DNA of 15,257 bases from Euryarchaeota archaeon UBA602 (lineage in GTDB: Archaea > Thermoplasmatota > Poseidoniia > Poseidoniales > Thalassarchaeaceae), in the NCBI GenBank assembly GCA_002498455.1, contig DAHO01000026.1:1-15257 (forward strand). Direction: 5' to 3'. A program made the translations under genes and the position numbers. Shown one piece after another: positions 1-7,600 of the stretch. Position 1 is the first letter of the stretch. The number at the start of each line of letters is the position of its first letter. The notes under the pieces were generated by a model. That model ran no database searches. It worked only from the letters and a program-made list of their open reading frames with translations, and was not told where the DNA came from.

Positions 1-348
1 ACCCGTGATTCCAATACCTTGCTGGCCACGTGTTTGTCGAATGGTATGGAACCTTGAACCAAATAGGAGCGAACCGAAGACCTTGGAGATTGCCTTTTGA
101 GGAATCCCGGGACCATTGTCTTGTGAGATTAATCGCAACTCGTCTTTCTTACCTTTGACCTTGTGAATTTCAATCGAGATATTCGGTAAGATTCGATGCT
201 CTTCTGCCGCGTCAAGAGAATTGTCAACGGCTTCTTTGACTGCTGTGATGATTGACCGTGGTAGCGTATCGAAGCCCAGAAAGTGTTTATTCTTTTCAAA
301 GAATTCACTGATGCTTGCCTGCTGCATTCCGGATGACTTTCGTGCCAT
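1..348 (-). CDS. top6B: DNA topoisomerase VI subunit B, N-terminal part (runs off left edge)
   Basis: Topo VI B is the ATPase subunit of the archaeal type IIB topoisomerase. It dimerises on ATP binding and drives strand passage through DNA cut by the A subunit. The 116 visible codons start with MARKSSGMQQ and carry the GHKL ATPase motifs in order: the N box VKEAVDNSLDAAEE (about residues 57-70), the G1 box DNGPGIP (about 97-103) and the start of the G2 box RGQQGIGITG at the edge. The ATG at 346-348 follows a GAGGT ribosome-binding site by 4 nt. The gene continues beyond position 1, so the transducer domain is not seen, nor is the partner top6A. Seen: motifs and start. Known: these motifs in this N-terminal setting are typical of Top6B; MutL or Hsp90 are much less likely. 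Confidence 0.93.
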   Translation of the reverse strand, partial: MARKSSGMQQASISEFFEKNKHFLGFDTLPRSIITAVKEAVDNSLDAAEEHRILPNISIEIHKVKGKKDELRLISQDNGPGIPQKAISKVFGSLLFGSRFHTIRQTRGQQGIGITG

Positions 349-433
349 GTACCTCGCGCTCCACGGCTTCAGGTCCTCCCTACGCCCAATGCGGAGGGGC
401 CAGCAGGCCGCAAACCGTTCGGGCAACGGGGCG
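349..433 (-). other. GC-rich 5' leader of top6B with short inverted repeats
   Basis: Between the TATA-like box at 434-444 and the top6B ATG, the minus strand is markedly GC-rich and holds short self-complementary stretches. One is GGCC-TGCT-GGCC; another pairs CCTCC with GGAGG across a short loop. No conserved ORF is visible here. It may be a structured leader affecting translation, or simply a GC-rich spacer. I see no match to a known riboswitch. Confidence 0.25.
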
Positions 434-444
434 GCATAAAAGCC
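434..444 (-). promoter_or_regulatory. TATA-like box for top6B
   Basis: The minus strand reads GGCTTTTATGC here, a T/A-rich box in otherwise GC-rich DNA. It lies about 86-96 nt upstream of the top6B start. Archaeal transcription normally starts about 25 nt downstream of the box, giving a start near 410-415 and a leader of about 65 nt. This is the best TATA candidate in the 142-bp gap. Confidence 0.4.
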
Positions 445-471
445 TCAAGGATAGAAACCTGATTTACAGCC

Positions 472-477
472 AAAAAA
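472..477 (-). terminator. Oligo-T terminator after the symporter gene
   Basis: Fourteen nt past the symporter stop codon the minus strand has a run of six T (CGTTTTTTGG). Archaeal RNA polymerase commonly stops at short T runs without a hairpin. Its place just before the top6B promoter fits termination of the hydratase-symporter operon. Confidence 0.4.
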
Positions 478-490
478 CGGAGACTGCACT

Positions 491-2578
491 TTATGCGGGT
501 TCAATGCTGTAATCGAGAATGAGCAATTGAACTGCATATGTGATCTCTTCACCCTCATCGTTGTGTGTGCAACCAAGTATACCACCCGCATATGCCTCGA
601 CTGTGATCTCTAGATTGTATACTCCGAGACCATCCACATATCCTCCAAGTTCCTCATCAATTTCTGCTTCAGATAACCCCGACGAATTACCACTCTCTGC
701 TAGGGTTGAATTGTACCAGATGGTTTCGAAAATCATAGCTCCCTGCCCATTTGCGTTCGAATCTTGAGATGTTTCATCATACTCCTCGTGGGCAATCGTT
801 CCAGTAATTGTATCTGCAGCATTATTCGATGCCGCACAGGAAACACCGCTACTGGTTTCATCCTCATCAAAAGCCATTAACACCCTAACACCAACGACGT
901 TGTCCCCATTTTCCCATGAAGTAATAGAATCAGTGTTGAATTCAAGATTCAGAGTTTCACCATCCATTACATATTCAGTATCACCCGCAAAGTCATCAAC
1001 GAATAGTGTAGAGTCAATCGTGTAATCCCCCACGCCCCCCATTGAATCTGAGGAATCTGGCGCAGAGACAAGATAACCCACCTCTCCTCCCAAGAATACC
1101 AAACCAATCACGGAACCAATGGCTCCCAATTTCTTTCCATCCGGCCAGTTGTATCTCCCAAGCGAAGACACTTCTGGAGTACGGATTTGATTCATGACAA
1201 AGTGAGCAATGAATGCTGCTCCCATTCCCGGAACCGATGGGAAGATTCCATCTGCTCCGGCAAAACCTAGGAAACTCCATCCAATGACACCCACAAATGC
1301 TGCACCCATCATGACTACGGAGTGTGTTGTGTCGGGCTTGTACCCCATCCAACGGATTGTCAAGAGTGGGATGAAAATTCCACCAAGGCCATACACGGCA
1401 AGAACCACGAGGACGAAGACAGAATCTCCACCTGGGATATAGAGACCACCAACCGAAATCATTGTCGCAAATGCAGCAACAAATAGAGTCACCATCTTGG
1501 TTGTCTTGTGATCTTCTCGCCACTCAGGCTTGATGTCATCAGTGATTGCAGCAGTACAGGCGAGAACCTGACTATCAGCCGTCGACATCGTTGCGGCGAA
1601 GATGGAAGCGAGAATCATCCCCACTCCGACAGCAGGCATCGTTTCCATGGCGAGTACAGGCAACCCCAACTCTGGGTCAAAACTACCCTCGGAAAACAAT
1701 ACTCGGCTTGCTAGACCAATAATGAGCATCAACCCAATGAAGGGAGTTTGCCAAACAAAGAACCAGACCATGGCCTGTTTTCGGTCTGAATCCGAGCCCA
1801 ATGTCATCACGCGTGACACAACTTGAGGTTGTCCAGCGACACCGAGTCCTCCCAGGAAGAAAGCAAAGGCCCACATAGAGAATCCGAATTTCAAATCAGG
1901 CGGAAGAAAACTTGTCAGGACCGGGTCTTGGGCCTCAAGTCCACTGGTAAGGCCACTAAACCCTCCAACTTCTTGCAGTGCAATCCAGCACAAGATGGTT
2001 GAACCGACAATCATGACACACGACTGAACCGCATCCGTCCATATCGATGCACGAATCCCTCCAGCATAACAGTAGGCGACCACCAGAACAAATCCGATTA
2101 ATATCCCAGTCATCTCATTCCAACCCATCATCACATACAGGGCCTTTCCACCGGAGGTGAGCTGGGCTGCAGCATAGATGCTCAAGAAGAGTACAGACAG
2201 TACAGCGGCCAACTTTGCTTCAGGTGCACCGGCCTTCTCAGCGACCAATGATGACAACGATCGTACCCCCCGCTCTTGACCTTCTTTTTGGATGAACTTG
2301 TACAACCATGCCCATGCAACAACTTGGCCAATGGTGGACACGATCCCCAACCAAAGTACATTGAAACCCATCACATAGGTAAATCCAATGAATCCGATGA
2401 ACATGTATCCAGAATTCCATGTACTTACCGCAGACAATGCTGCAAGTGCTGGATGCATACCTCTTCCCGCAACCAGATAATCATCGGTGGTATCTTGCTT
2501 GACGAGCATTGAAGCCATGCCGACGCCCGCAAAGATAGACATGAAGAATAAGAACGAGAGAACCAGTACTACGTCCAA
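491..2578 (-). CDS. Sodium/solute symporter (SSS family) with a C-terminal extracytoplasmic domain
   Basis: This is a secondary transporter that would use the Na+ gradient to import a small solute through the cytoplasmic membrane. The first about 525 of 695 residues form many membrane segments with SSS-family landmarks: YCYAGGIRASIWTD with a following glutamine, the GQPQVVSRVMT segment (compare GQPHI in PutP), and ATMSTADSQ in the TM8 region, where the Ser-Thr pair matches Na+-site residues of PutP. PutP-type carriers are about 500 residues long. Here about 165 acidic, Asn/Asp-rich, probably beta-rich residues follow the last helix, including two cysteines (VSC and LGC) that could form a disulfide outside the cell. 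The start is a TTG at 2576-2578, preceded by AGGTGA with 4 nt spacing; an ATG 5 nt upstream is out of frame. The gene lies 8 bp after the hydratase gene, so the two are probably one operon. Substrate unknown: proline-like by similarity, but the neighbour suggests a carboxylate. Confidence 0.85.
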   Translation of the reverse strand: MDVVLVLSFLFFMSIFAGVGMASMLVKQDTTDDYLVAGRGMHPALAALSAVSTWNSGYMFIGFIGFTYVMGFNVLWLGIVSTIGQVVAWAWLYKFIQKEGQERGVRSLSSLVAEKAGAPEAKLAAVLSVLFLSIYAAAQLTSGGKALYVMMGWNEMTGILIGFVLVVAYCYAGGIRASIWTDAVQSCVMIVGSTILCWIALQEVGGFSGLTSGLEAQDPVLTSFLPPDLKFGFSMWAFAFFLGGLGVAGQPQVVSRVMTLGSDSDRKQAMVWFFVWQTPFIGLMLIIGLASRVLFSEGSFDPELGLPVLAMETMPAVGVGMILASIFAATMSTADSQVLACTAAITDDIKPEWREDHKTTKMVTLFVAAFATMISVGGLYIPGGDSVFVLVVLAVYGLGGIFIPLLTIRWMGYKPDTTHSVVMMGAAFVGVIGWSFLGFAGADGIFPSVPGMGAAFIAHFVMNQIRTPEVSSLGRYNWPDGKKLGAIGSVIGLVFLGGEVGYLVSAPDSSDSMGGVGDYTIDSTLFVDDFAGDTEYVMDGETLNLEFNTDSITSWENGDNVVGVRVLMAFDEDETSSGVSCAASNNAADTITGTIAHEEYDETSQDSNANGQGAMIFETIWYNSTLAESGNSSGLSEAEIDEELGGYVDGLGVYNLEITVEAYAGGILGCTHNDEGEEITYAVQLLILDYSIEPA

Positions 2579-2582
2579 ACCA

Positions 2583-2588
2583 TCACCT
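2583..2588 (-). promoter_or_regulatory. Ribosome-binding site of the symporter, overlapping the hydratase stop
   Basis: The minus strand reads AGGTGA 4 nt before the TTG start. The motif overlaps the TAG stop codon of the upstream hydratase gene (2587-2589), which suggests translational coupling. It decides the TTG start, because the nearby ATG is out of frame. Confidence 0.5.
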
Positions 2589-4578
2589 ACTCGAACAGGT
2601 CAGGTCGCCAAGCGGTAATCTTCCCAGTAAATGCCGATGCCATCACAGTCAACGGACTTGCAAGATACAATTTGCCGGGACCCGAGCGACCTTGGAAATT
2701 CCGATTGATGGCGGAGACCGTCACCTGCTCGGAATCATTTGAGACACCGGGGCCGGCACCAATACAAGCCCCACATCCGGGATCAATCAATTTCACACCC
2801 GCAGCAGAAAACAGATCATTCCACCCGTTACGCTCGGACAAATCCTTGACAGACTTTGAGCCGAATTGAATGTAACAATCGACCCCTTCGGCAACCGTCA
2901 ATCCAGCGTCAAGAGCAGCCTTTGTCACCATTGCATAATAGGCGAAATCATCGTCCTTTCCTGCGGTACAAGAGCCCGCATAAGCGATGTCAATGACCAC
3001 ATCACCCAATTCGTCGATATACGCACCATTCGTTGGGTCGGATGGAACACCCTCGTCCGGTTTGCCAGGATGAGCTACCATGGGGCGAATCTCATCGAGA
3101 TTGATTGTGTGGACTCCTCCATCATAGTGAGCATCAGCATCGGGAATCACAAATGCGCTACGAATTTCCTCTTCAGTCAAGTCACTACGACGCTCCAACA
3201 ACCAATCAATGGTCAATTGGTCCGGGTCGCAAATTCCTGTTTTGGCACTACACTCTGTAGCCATGTTGCACAATGTAGCACGCTCATCCATTGAAATGGA
3301 AGCCAAACCGGGGCCACCGAATTCCATCGACCGGTCAAGGGTATCAGAGTGCTTGGCATAATGCCACAGGATGTGGAGAATCACATCTTTGGCCGTGCAA
3401 CCCGGGTTCAAACTCCCAGTCAGTTCAAAGCGAATGCTTTCAGGGACCTTGACAAAAGCAAATTGGTTGTGAACGAGATTCGCATATTCAGTTGAACCCA
3501 CACCATAGGTCAATGCGTTCGATGCACCGCCCATGCAGGTGTGACTATCCGTGGCTTGGATAAAATCACCAACATCGATGAACTCCTCTCGCGCAACCTG
3601 ATGACAAATCCCAGGACTCACACCATCCTTAGCAGAATAGTCTCGAACCCCTGTGTGACGTTGGAATGCCACCTGCAAATCTCGGAGCGTCTGTATTTTA
3701 TCTGCAAAGGGCCCAAACCTAGGTACACCCGTCGCATACAGCAGGTGGTCTTCAAACACTGCAAACTTTGGAGGATTGGGTAAACTGTAGTCTTCACCGT
3801 ATTCTGCGGCGAGGAAGTTGTGAACCTGTGCGGTCGTAAATTCGTGACTGTATCCCCCATCCACAGTGGCGAGTACTGCATCCCCTGGAGACACAAAGCG
3901 GGCTGAACCATTCTGTCCAATCAGTTTGTTCGCGACAATTTTCTCGGCCATGGTCATCCCCCGACGCTCTGTAGAGACGACAGGTAACTCGATTTCGCCT
4001 GCCTTCAATTTCTTGGCAAAAGGCAAGATGCCACCATTCTCAAGGATCAATCGTGTCACAGGGTCGTATTGTTGAGTAAATTCGGCGAGGGGGATCGACT
4101 CCCCATCCTGAAGCCGTTGCAACATTTCGTGATCTCCCATCACCTGGCCCAAGTTGATGTTGTTTCGTTCATGAATCGGGGCAAAAGAAGCGGCAATGAC
4201 GATTCGAATCCCAGACCATCGCTCACACTGTGGTGCAGTTTCACGACTGCTACCAGTGCCTTTCCGATGGCCACTAACAATGACCTCAAATCCACCATCT
4301 TTCAGCGCCCCTGGCTCAAAGACACGCTCATCTTCATGAAGTAAACCAGCATAGGCATTTTCTGCAATTACACCGGGCTCATGGTCAAAGCAAACCCAAG
4401 CAGGAGTCATCACATCGGTGTTGATGTCATCGAGTAAATCGTCTACAGTCAAGTCCCGCATGCTAAGTTCCAATCCATTGTACAACTGGTCCTTGATGAG
4501 TTGCAAGTCCTTGGTCAAGAATAGTACACGCTTATTCGGATTAAGCGCGATAAATTCTGGAGGCCACGACGCCGACAC
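2587..4578 (-). CDS. Aconitase/isopropylmalate-isomerase superfamily hydratase, fused with swivel domain first
   Basis: This is a [4Fe-4S] dehydratase/hydratase that would move a hydroxyl between neighbouring carbons of a carboxylic acid. Counting from TTG 4590 as residue 1, the small (swivel, LeuD-like) domain comes first: DDINTDVMTPA (54-64), then GTGSSRE (111-117) and IRIVIAASFAPIHERN (128-143). The catalytic (LeuC-like) part follows: GMTMAEKI (211), SHEFTT (248), ATDSHTCMGG (346-355), AGSCTAG (538-544), CGACIG (606-611) and SAINRNFQGRSG (626-637). Cys541, Cys606 and Cys609 are the expected cluster ligands. Classical aconitase A and IpmI fusions carry the swivel last. AcnB carries it before the catalytic domains but has an extra HEAT-like domain that is absent here. 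No ATG occurs in the first 43 codons. I chose GTG 4576-4578 because GGGTGTG lies 3 nt upstream; TTG 4588-4590 is also possible. An in-frame TAG (4594-4596) closes the frame upstream. Substrate not determinable from the sequence. Confidence 0.85.
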   Translation of the reverse strand: MSASWPPEFIALNPNKRVLFLTKDLQLIKDQLYNGLELSMRDLTVDDLLDDINTDVMTPAWVCFDHEPGVIAENAYAGLLHEDERVFEPGALKDGGFEVIVSGHRKGTGSSRETAPQCERWSGIRIVIAASFAPIHERNNINLGQVMGDHEMLQRLQDGESIPLAEFTQQYDPVTRLILENGGILPFAKKLKAGEIELPVVSTERRGMTMAEKIVANKLIGQNGSARFVSPGDAVLATVDGGYSHEFTTAQVHNFLAAEYGEDYSLPNPPKFAVFEDHLLYATGVPRFGPFADKIQTLRDLQVAFQRHTGVRDYSAKDGVSPGICHQVAREEFIDVGDFIQATDSHTCMGGASNALTYGVGSTEYANLVHNQFAFVKVPESIRFELTGSLNPGCTAKDVILHILWHYAKHSDTLDRSMEFGGPGLASISMDERATLCNMATECSAKTGICDPDQLTIDWLLERRSDLTEEEIRSAFVIPDADAHYDGGVHTINLDEIRPMVAHPGKPDEGVPSDPTNGAYIDELGDVVIDIAYAGSCTAGKDDDFAYYAMVTKAALDAGLTVAEGVDCYIQFGSKSVKDLSERNGWNDLFSAAGVKLIDPGCGACIGAGPGVSNDSEQVTVSAINRNFQGRSGPGKLYLASPLTVMASAFTGKITAWRPDLFE

Positions 4579-4649
4579 AAGCACACCCAATTTTGTCTAG
4601 CAAGGTGGGCTATATGACGGTTCGGCAACACTCAATCCTAAATCCGAAG

Positions 4650-4660
4650 AATATTTTTCT
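4650..4660 (-). promoter_or_regulatory. TATA-like box for the hydratase-symporter operon
   Basis: The minus strand reads AGAAAAATATT, an A/T-rich element preceded by purines as in a BRE. It lies about 75 nt upstream of the GTG start, predicting a transcription start near 4628 and a leader of about 50 nt. The core AAAAATATT is repeated at 4715-4723, each copy next to an AATCC on the plus strand, so a second box further upstream cannot be excluded. Confidence 0.4.
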
Positions 4661-4676
4661 CCACCTAAGGTGGAGA
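4658..4676. repeat. Perfect 19-bp palindrome, putative operator
   Basis: TCTCCACCT-A-AGGTGGAGA is a perfect inverted repeat with 9-bp arms around a single base. It sits in the 241-bp gap between two divergent genes, directly against the minus-strand TATA-like box of the hydratase operon and about 72 bp upstream of the TFB TATA box. A dimeric regulator bound here would block the BRE/TATA region of the hydratase operon. No poly-T follows on either side that would make it a standard terminator. The regulator is not identified in the window. Confidence 0.55.
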
Positions 4677-4747
4677 TTAATTTCAATACTGCTGGTTTCA
4701 AATCCAAATTCCACAATATTTTTTTTAATGATTATCAAGCAATCAAA

Positions 4748-4756
4748 TTTATATAG
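4748..4756 (+). promoter_or_regulatory. TATA box of the TFB gene
   Basis: TTTATATAG is a near-canonical archaeal TATA box, preceded by A-rich sequence. It predicts a start of transcription near 4778-4782, about 40 nt before the ATG at 4820. A second, weaker box, TTATATC, lies at 4772-4778 and would give a very short leader. Confidence 0.6.
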
Positions 4757-4807
4757 CATCCTCTTTGGGGGTTATATCACTTCCTCTAACTTTAATGCAT
4801 GGGGAAA

Positions 4808-4815
4808 GGGTGTGA
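4808..4815 (+). promoter_or_regulatory. Ribosome-binding site deciding the TFB start
   Basis: GGGTGTGA ends 4 nt before the ATG at 4820. The same GGGTGTG stretch precedes the GTG start of the divergent hydratase gene. It favours the ATG at 4820 over the in-frame ATG at 4799, which has no such site. Confidence 0.45.
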
Positions 4816-4819
4816 AAGT

Positions 4820-5746
4820 ATGGCTGATGAACAGGTAGAAGACATTGTCAAATGTCCTGAATGTAACTCGAGAAATCTTGACCGGGATGAGACCCGTGGT
4901 GAAATTGTGTGCCAAGATTGTGGCCTGGTCCTTGAAGACAATGTCATCGACCAAGGCGCAGAATGGCGCGTTTTCAGCCCAGAGCAGGGTGATCAGCGCG
5001 CTCGTACGGGTGCACCCATGACCGTGATGCTTCACGACAAGGGCCTATCTACAGATATCGACTGGCAGAACAAGGACTATTCTGGTAAGACCATCAACAG
5101 TCGCTACCGCAGTCAGTTCTACCGAATGCGAAAGTGGCAGAAGAGAAGCCGGGTTAGCAACGCGACAGAACGAAACCTTGCGATGGCATTGGCAGAATTG
5201 GATCGAATGGCCAGCCGTCTTGAGCTGCCCAAAACCGTTCGCGAGTCCGCCGCTGTCAATTACAAGAAGGCCGTCGAGAAGCGTTTGATTCGAGGCCGCT
5301 CAATCGAAGGTGTCGCTGCAGCCAGTCTGTATGCCGCTTGCCGCCAATGTGGTGTTCCTCGAACACTTGACGAAATCGGTCAAGCAAGCCGAACAGGTCG
5401 GAAAGAAATCGGTCGAACCTACCGATTCATGGTTCGTGAGTTGAAGATGAAGATTATGCCCACAGGGCCAGAGGATTACATCTCTAGATTCTGCTCGGGA
5501 CTCGGCCTCGACGCAGAGGTTGAAGCCAAGGCATATGAATTGATCAAAGCCGCTCAAGAGAAGGAATTGACCAGTGGCCGTGGACCTACGGGTATCGCAG
5601 CCTCAATCATTTACATCGCCAGTGTTCTTTGTGGTAAGCGACGAACTCAACGTGAAGTTGCCGAGGTCGCGGGTGTCACTGAAGTGACCATACGCAATCG
5701 CTACAAGGAACTCATTCAGAACCTCAACATTGAGCTTGACATCTGA
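4820..5746 (+). CDS. tfb: Transcription initiation factor B (TFB, archaeal TFIIB)
   Basis: TFB binds the TATA-TBP complex and the BRE, recruits RNA polymerase and helps open the promoter. From the ATG at 4820 the protein has 308 residues, normal for TFB. The N-terminal zinc ribbon has CPEC (about 12-15) and CQDCG (about 32-36). The reader/linker segment follows, with AEWRVFSPEQ. Two cyclin-like repeats come next: one around KTVRESAAVNYKKA through AAASLYAACRQCGVPRTL, the other around YISRFCSGLGL through AASIIYIASVLCGKRRTQREVAEVAGV. The last segment, VTEVTIRNRYKEL, is the usual helix-turn-helix that touches the BRE. An upstream in-frame ATG (4799) would add seven residues, but the ribosome-binding site favours 4820. 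The gene opens a plus-strand run of four genes with no terminator in the 15-bp gap downstream. Whether other TFB copies exist cannot be told here. Confidence 0.96.
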   Translation: MADEQVEDIVKCPECNSRNLDRDETRGEIVCQDCGLVLEDNVIDQGAEWRVFSPEQGDQRARTGAPMTVMLHDKGLSTDIDWQNKDYSGKTINSRYRSQFYRMRKWQKRSRVSNATERNLAMALAELDRMASRLELPKTVRESAAVNYKKAVEKRLIRGRSIEGVAAASLYAACRQCGVPRTLDEIGQASRTGRKEIGRTYRFMVRELKMKIMPTGPEDYISRFCSGLGLDAEVEAKAYELIKAAQEKELTSGRGPTGIAASIIYIASVLCGKRRTQREVAEVAGVTEVTIRNRYKELIQNLNIELDI

Positions 5747-5761
5747 TGGTGTTGGTCGCCA

Positions 5762-7144
5762 ATGAGCGATTGGCGAGAGCAGAACGAGCTCTCACAGCGT
5801 TTGTTTGAACATACGCAGCAGGCACTAGACTCTGTCTTCATTCGCGGCTGTGAAGATTGGCCATTACCAGAACCCCCACTTTCAGATCCGGACTTCCCCG
5901 TCCATCCACCGGAGAACCCCGAGAAGTTGAAAGAGATTGCACATGCACTTTTGCAAGCCAATCGTGCAGCCTTCGATCGAGATTTAGAGTCCATTGGAGA
6001 AGCACTGATTCCTCACCGTTTGTCACTGACTGCTGATCCTGCTCGTGAGGGCCGCAAGTGGTTAGATAAGCGTCGAGATGAAGTGGCTGAACGCGCTCTA
6101 TTCATTCGAGTTGAGACTCTGCTTGCTCAGGCTCTTGATTCAGGAGCACCGGATGTTGATCGTTGGTGGGTCGCCATCGCCTTACTCAATGGAATGTCTG
6201 CAAAGAACAGTCCGATCTCTCAACAGCAAGGGTATCACCTCATGGAGAGCATCGCTCTGGCCAAGCCACCCGGATACTGGCACGGTGGAGCGACACCGGG
6301 ACCTCATCTCATCGATTGGCAAGAAGGGAGAGGATCGATTTCGACCTCACCATTGGAATCTCATCAAGGGGGTACTTTCGCCGCAGGTTGGTTGTTGGAT
6401 CGCATGGAAGAAGCCGACCCGCCTCGCCCGGTCTTGGTTGAATGGTTGGACATTGCATTGTCTCGCAGGACCCTCGTTCATCCATTGGCGATCCTTTCTC
6501 GATTGGACCGAATGGCGAGTGATGGTAGTATCGAATTGGCCAGTCGAATTGCGACACTACTGCCCCGGGCATGGGATTTGGATTCGGAGGGCGCTACTCG
6601 ATTGGAACAGACCCTTCTATCAAGAGAGTCCTTAGTCCGATGCTCATTGGCAGGTGCGCTGGACGAAATCATCCATCGTCGAGGCGTGGAATCATTACCG
6701 CTGATTGACAAACTACTCTCAGATGCCTCCATGGACGTGATTCGAATTGCCACCAGTTCACTTCGCCTCACCACAAACTTGGATTCGGAGGGATTTGCGA
6801 CCCGTTGTGCACGCCTGGTTCATCTGGGGGACTCAGGTATATCTCGACAGTTTGCTCAGACAACATTACGAGATTACATGGTCATGTATCCCGATGATCG
6901 CAAAGGATTGACCGTTCAATTGTGGATTGAGGGCGATGAAGTCGTTCGTTCCCGTTTGCGAGAATTATTGCTTCATATGCTGGACGATTACAGTGCACAA
7001 TTGTCGAATATACTCACTCGAATCTCCCAGATGGATGGAGACAACTCCTTGGAAGATTTTTGGAGAATCTTGGAAGTTCGCTCTACAGAAACCGCCGAGG
7101 CCTGGCGCAATCACATTGAGCAGGGCACCAATCTACCCGAATGA
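5762..7144 (+). CDS. Unrecognised helical-repeat-like protein downstream of TFB
   Basis: I do not recognise this 460-residue soluble protein. It has no signal peptide and no membrane helix. The sequence is rich in Leu, Arg and Glu with repeated amphipathic helices, for example ELASRIATLLPRAW, LVRCSLAGALDEIIHR and VIRIATSSLRLTT, spaced about 35-40 residues apart across roughly residues 240-420. This resembles a HEAT-like alpha-solenoid and would suit a protein-binding scaffold. The N-terminal 60 residues are proline-rich (WPLPEPPLSDPD). No nucleotide-binding or metal motif is evident. The ATG is 15 nt after the TFB stop with no T run between, so cotranscription with TFB is likely. A weak GGTG lies 10 nt before the start. 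The solenoid reading is inference from helix periodicity only. Confidence 0.75.
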   Translation: MSDWREQNELSQRLFEHTQQALDSVFIRGCEDWPLPEPPLSDPDFPVHPPENPEKLKEIAHALLQANRAAFDRDLESIGEALIPHRLSLTADPAREGRKWLDKRRDEVAERALFIRVETLLAQALDSGAPDVDRWWVAIALLNGMSAKNSPISQQQGYHLMESIALAKPPGYWHGGATPGPHLIDWQEGRGSISTSPLESHQGGTFAAGWLLDRMEEADPPRPVLVEWLDIALSRRTLVHPLAILSRLDRMASDGSIELASRIATLLPRAWDLDSEGATRLEQTLLSRESLVRCSLAGALDEIIHRRGVESLPLIDKLLSDASMDVIRIATSSLRLTTNLDSEGFATRCARLVHLGDSGISRQFAQTTLRDYMVMYPDDRKGLTVQLWIEGDEVVRSRLRELLLHMLDDYSAQLSNILTRISQMDGDNSLEDFWRILEVRSTETAEAWRNHIEQGTNLPE

Positions 7145-7183
7145 CGGGGCAGATGCTTTCAACCAAGTGCCTGACGCCGTATC

Positions 7184-7600
7184 ATGGACGAGTCCAGAGA
7201 GTCCCGCTATCCATTTGTGGCGGCACTCGGTCTTTTGCTCATTGGCTCAACTTTCATCACAGGCTGGGCACCACTAGGACCGTGGGGTTCGGAGTCTTTT
7301 TCTCGTGGCCTGTTTGGTTTGGCGGGCGGCTTCTTGATCTATTTCGCATGGTACCGCCACACGTTCGGAGTTTGGTCGGTAATCCCTCCCCTTCACATGT
7401 GGCAAAATCCCCATTCATCCACTCGAATCCTTGCAGCCATCGGCGTTGCTCTCTTTTTCTCATCATATATTCTGGGCACTATCGAATCTCTTCCAGAACC
7501 CCTTTCTCTTGTCTTGCTACTTTGCGCTCTGTTGATTCTTCTTGCATCAGCATATGCGTGGCTGGTGTTTGAAGGACCTCTGGGTGACGAGGAGGAATGA
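7184..7600 (+). CDS. Small four-helix membrane protein of unknown function
   Basis: This 138-residue protein has about four hydrophobic segments: near residues 10-28, 40-57, 82-100 and 105-128. A short acidic tail (GPLGDEEE) follows. I recognise no family. The gene begins 39 nt after the helical-repeat protein, and its last bases (GAATGA) overlap the next start codon by 4 bp. Its end also supplies the ribosome-binding site of the next gene (GGAGGA). This points to coupled translation and perhaps a complex with the following membrane protein. No clear ribosome-binding site precedes its own ATG, so the start is less certain. Confidence 0.75.
   Translation: MDESRESRYPFVAALGLLLIGSTFITGWAPLGPWGSESFSRGLFGLAGGFLIYFAWYRHTFGVWSVIPPLHMWQNPHSSTRILAAIGVALFFSSYILGTIESLPEPLSLVLLLCALLILLASAYAWLVFEGPLGDEEE

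Noticed and set aside
2866..3294. A 142-codon plus-strand frame opposite the hydratase
   Set aside because: It is antisense to the conserved catalytic region; no ribosome-binding site or family pattern.
4799..4819. Seven-residue N-terminal extension of TFB
   Set aside because: The GGGTGTGA site fits the ATG at 4820, and the extension would place this motif inside the coding region.
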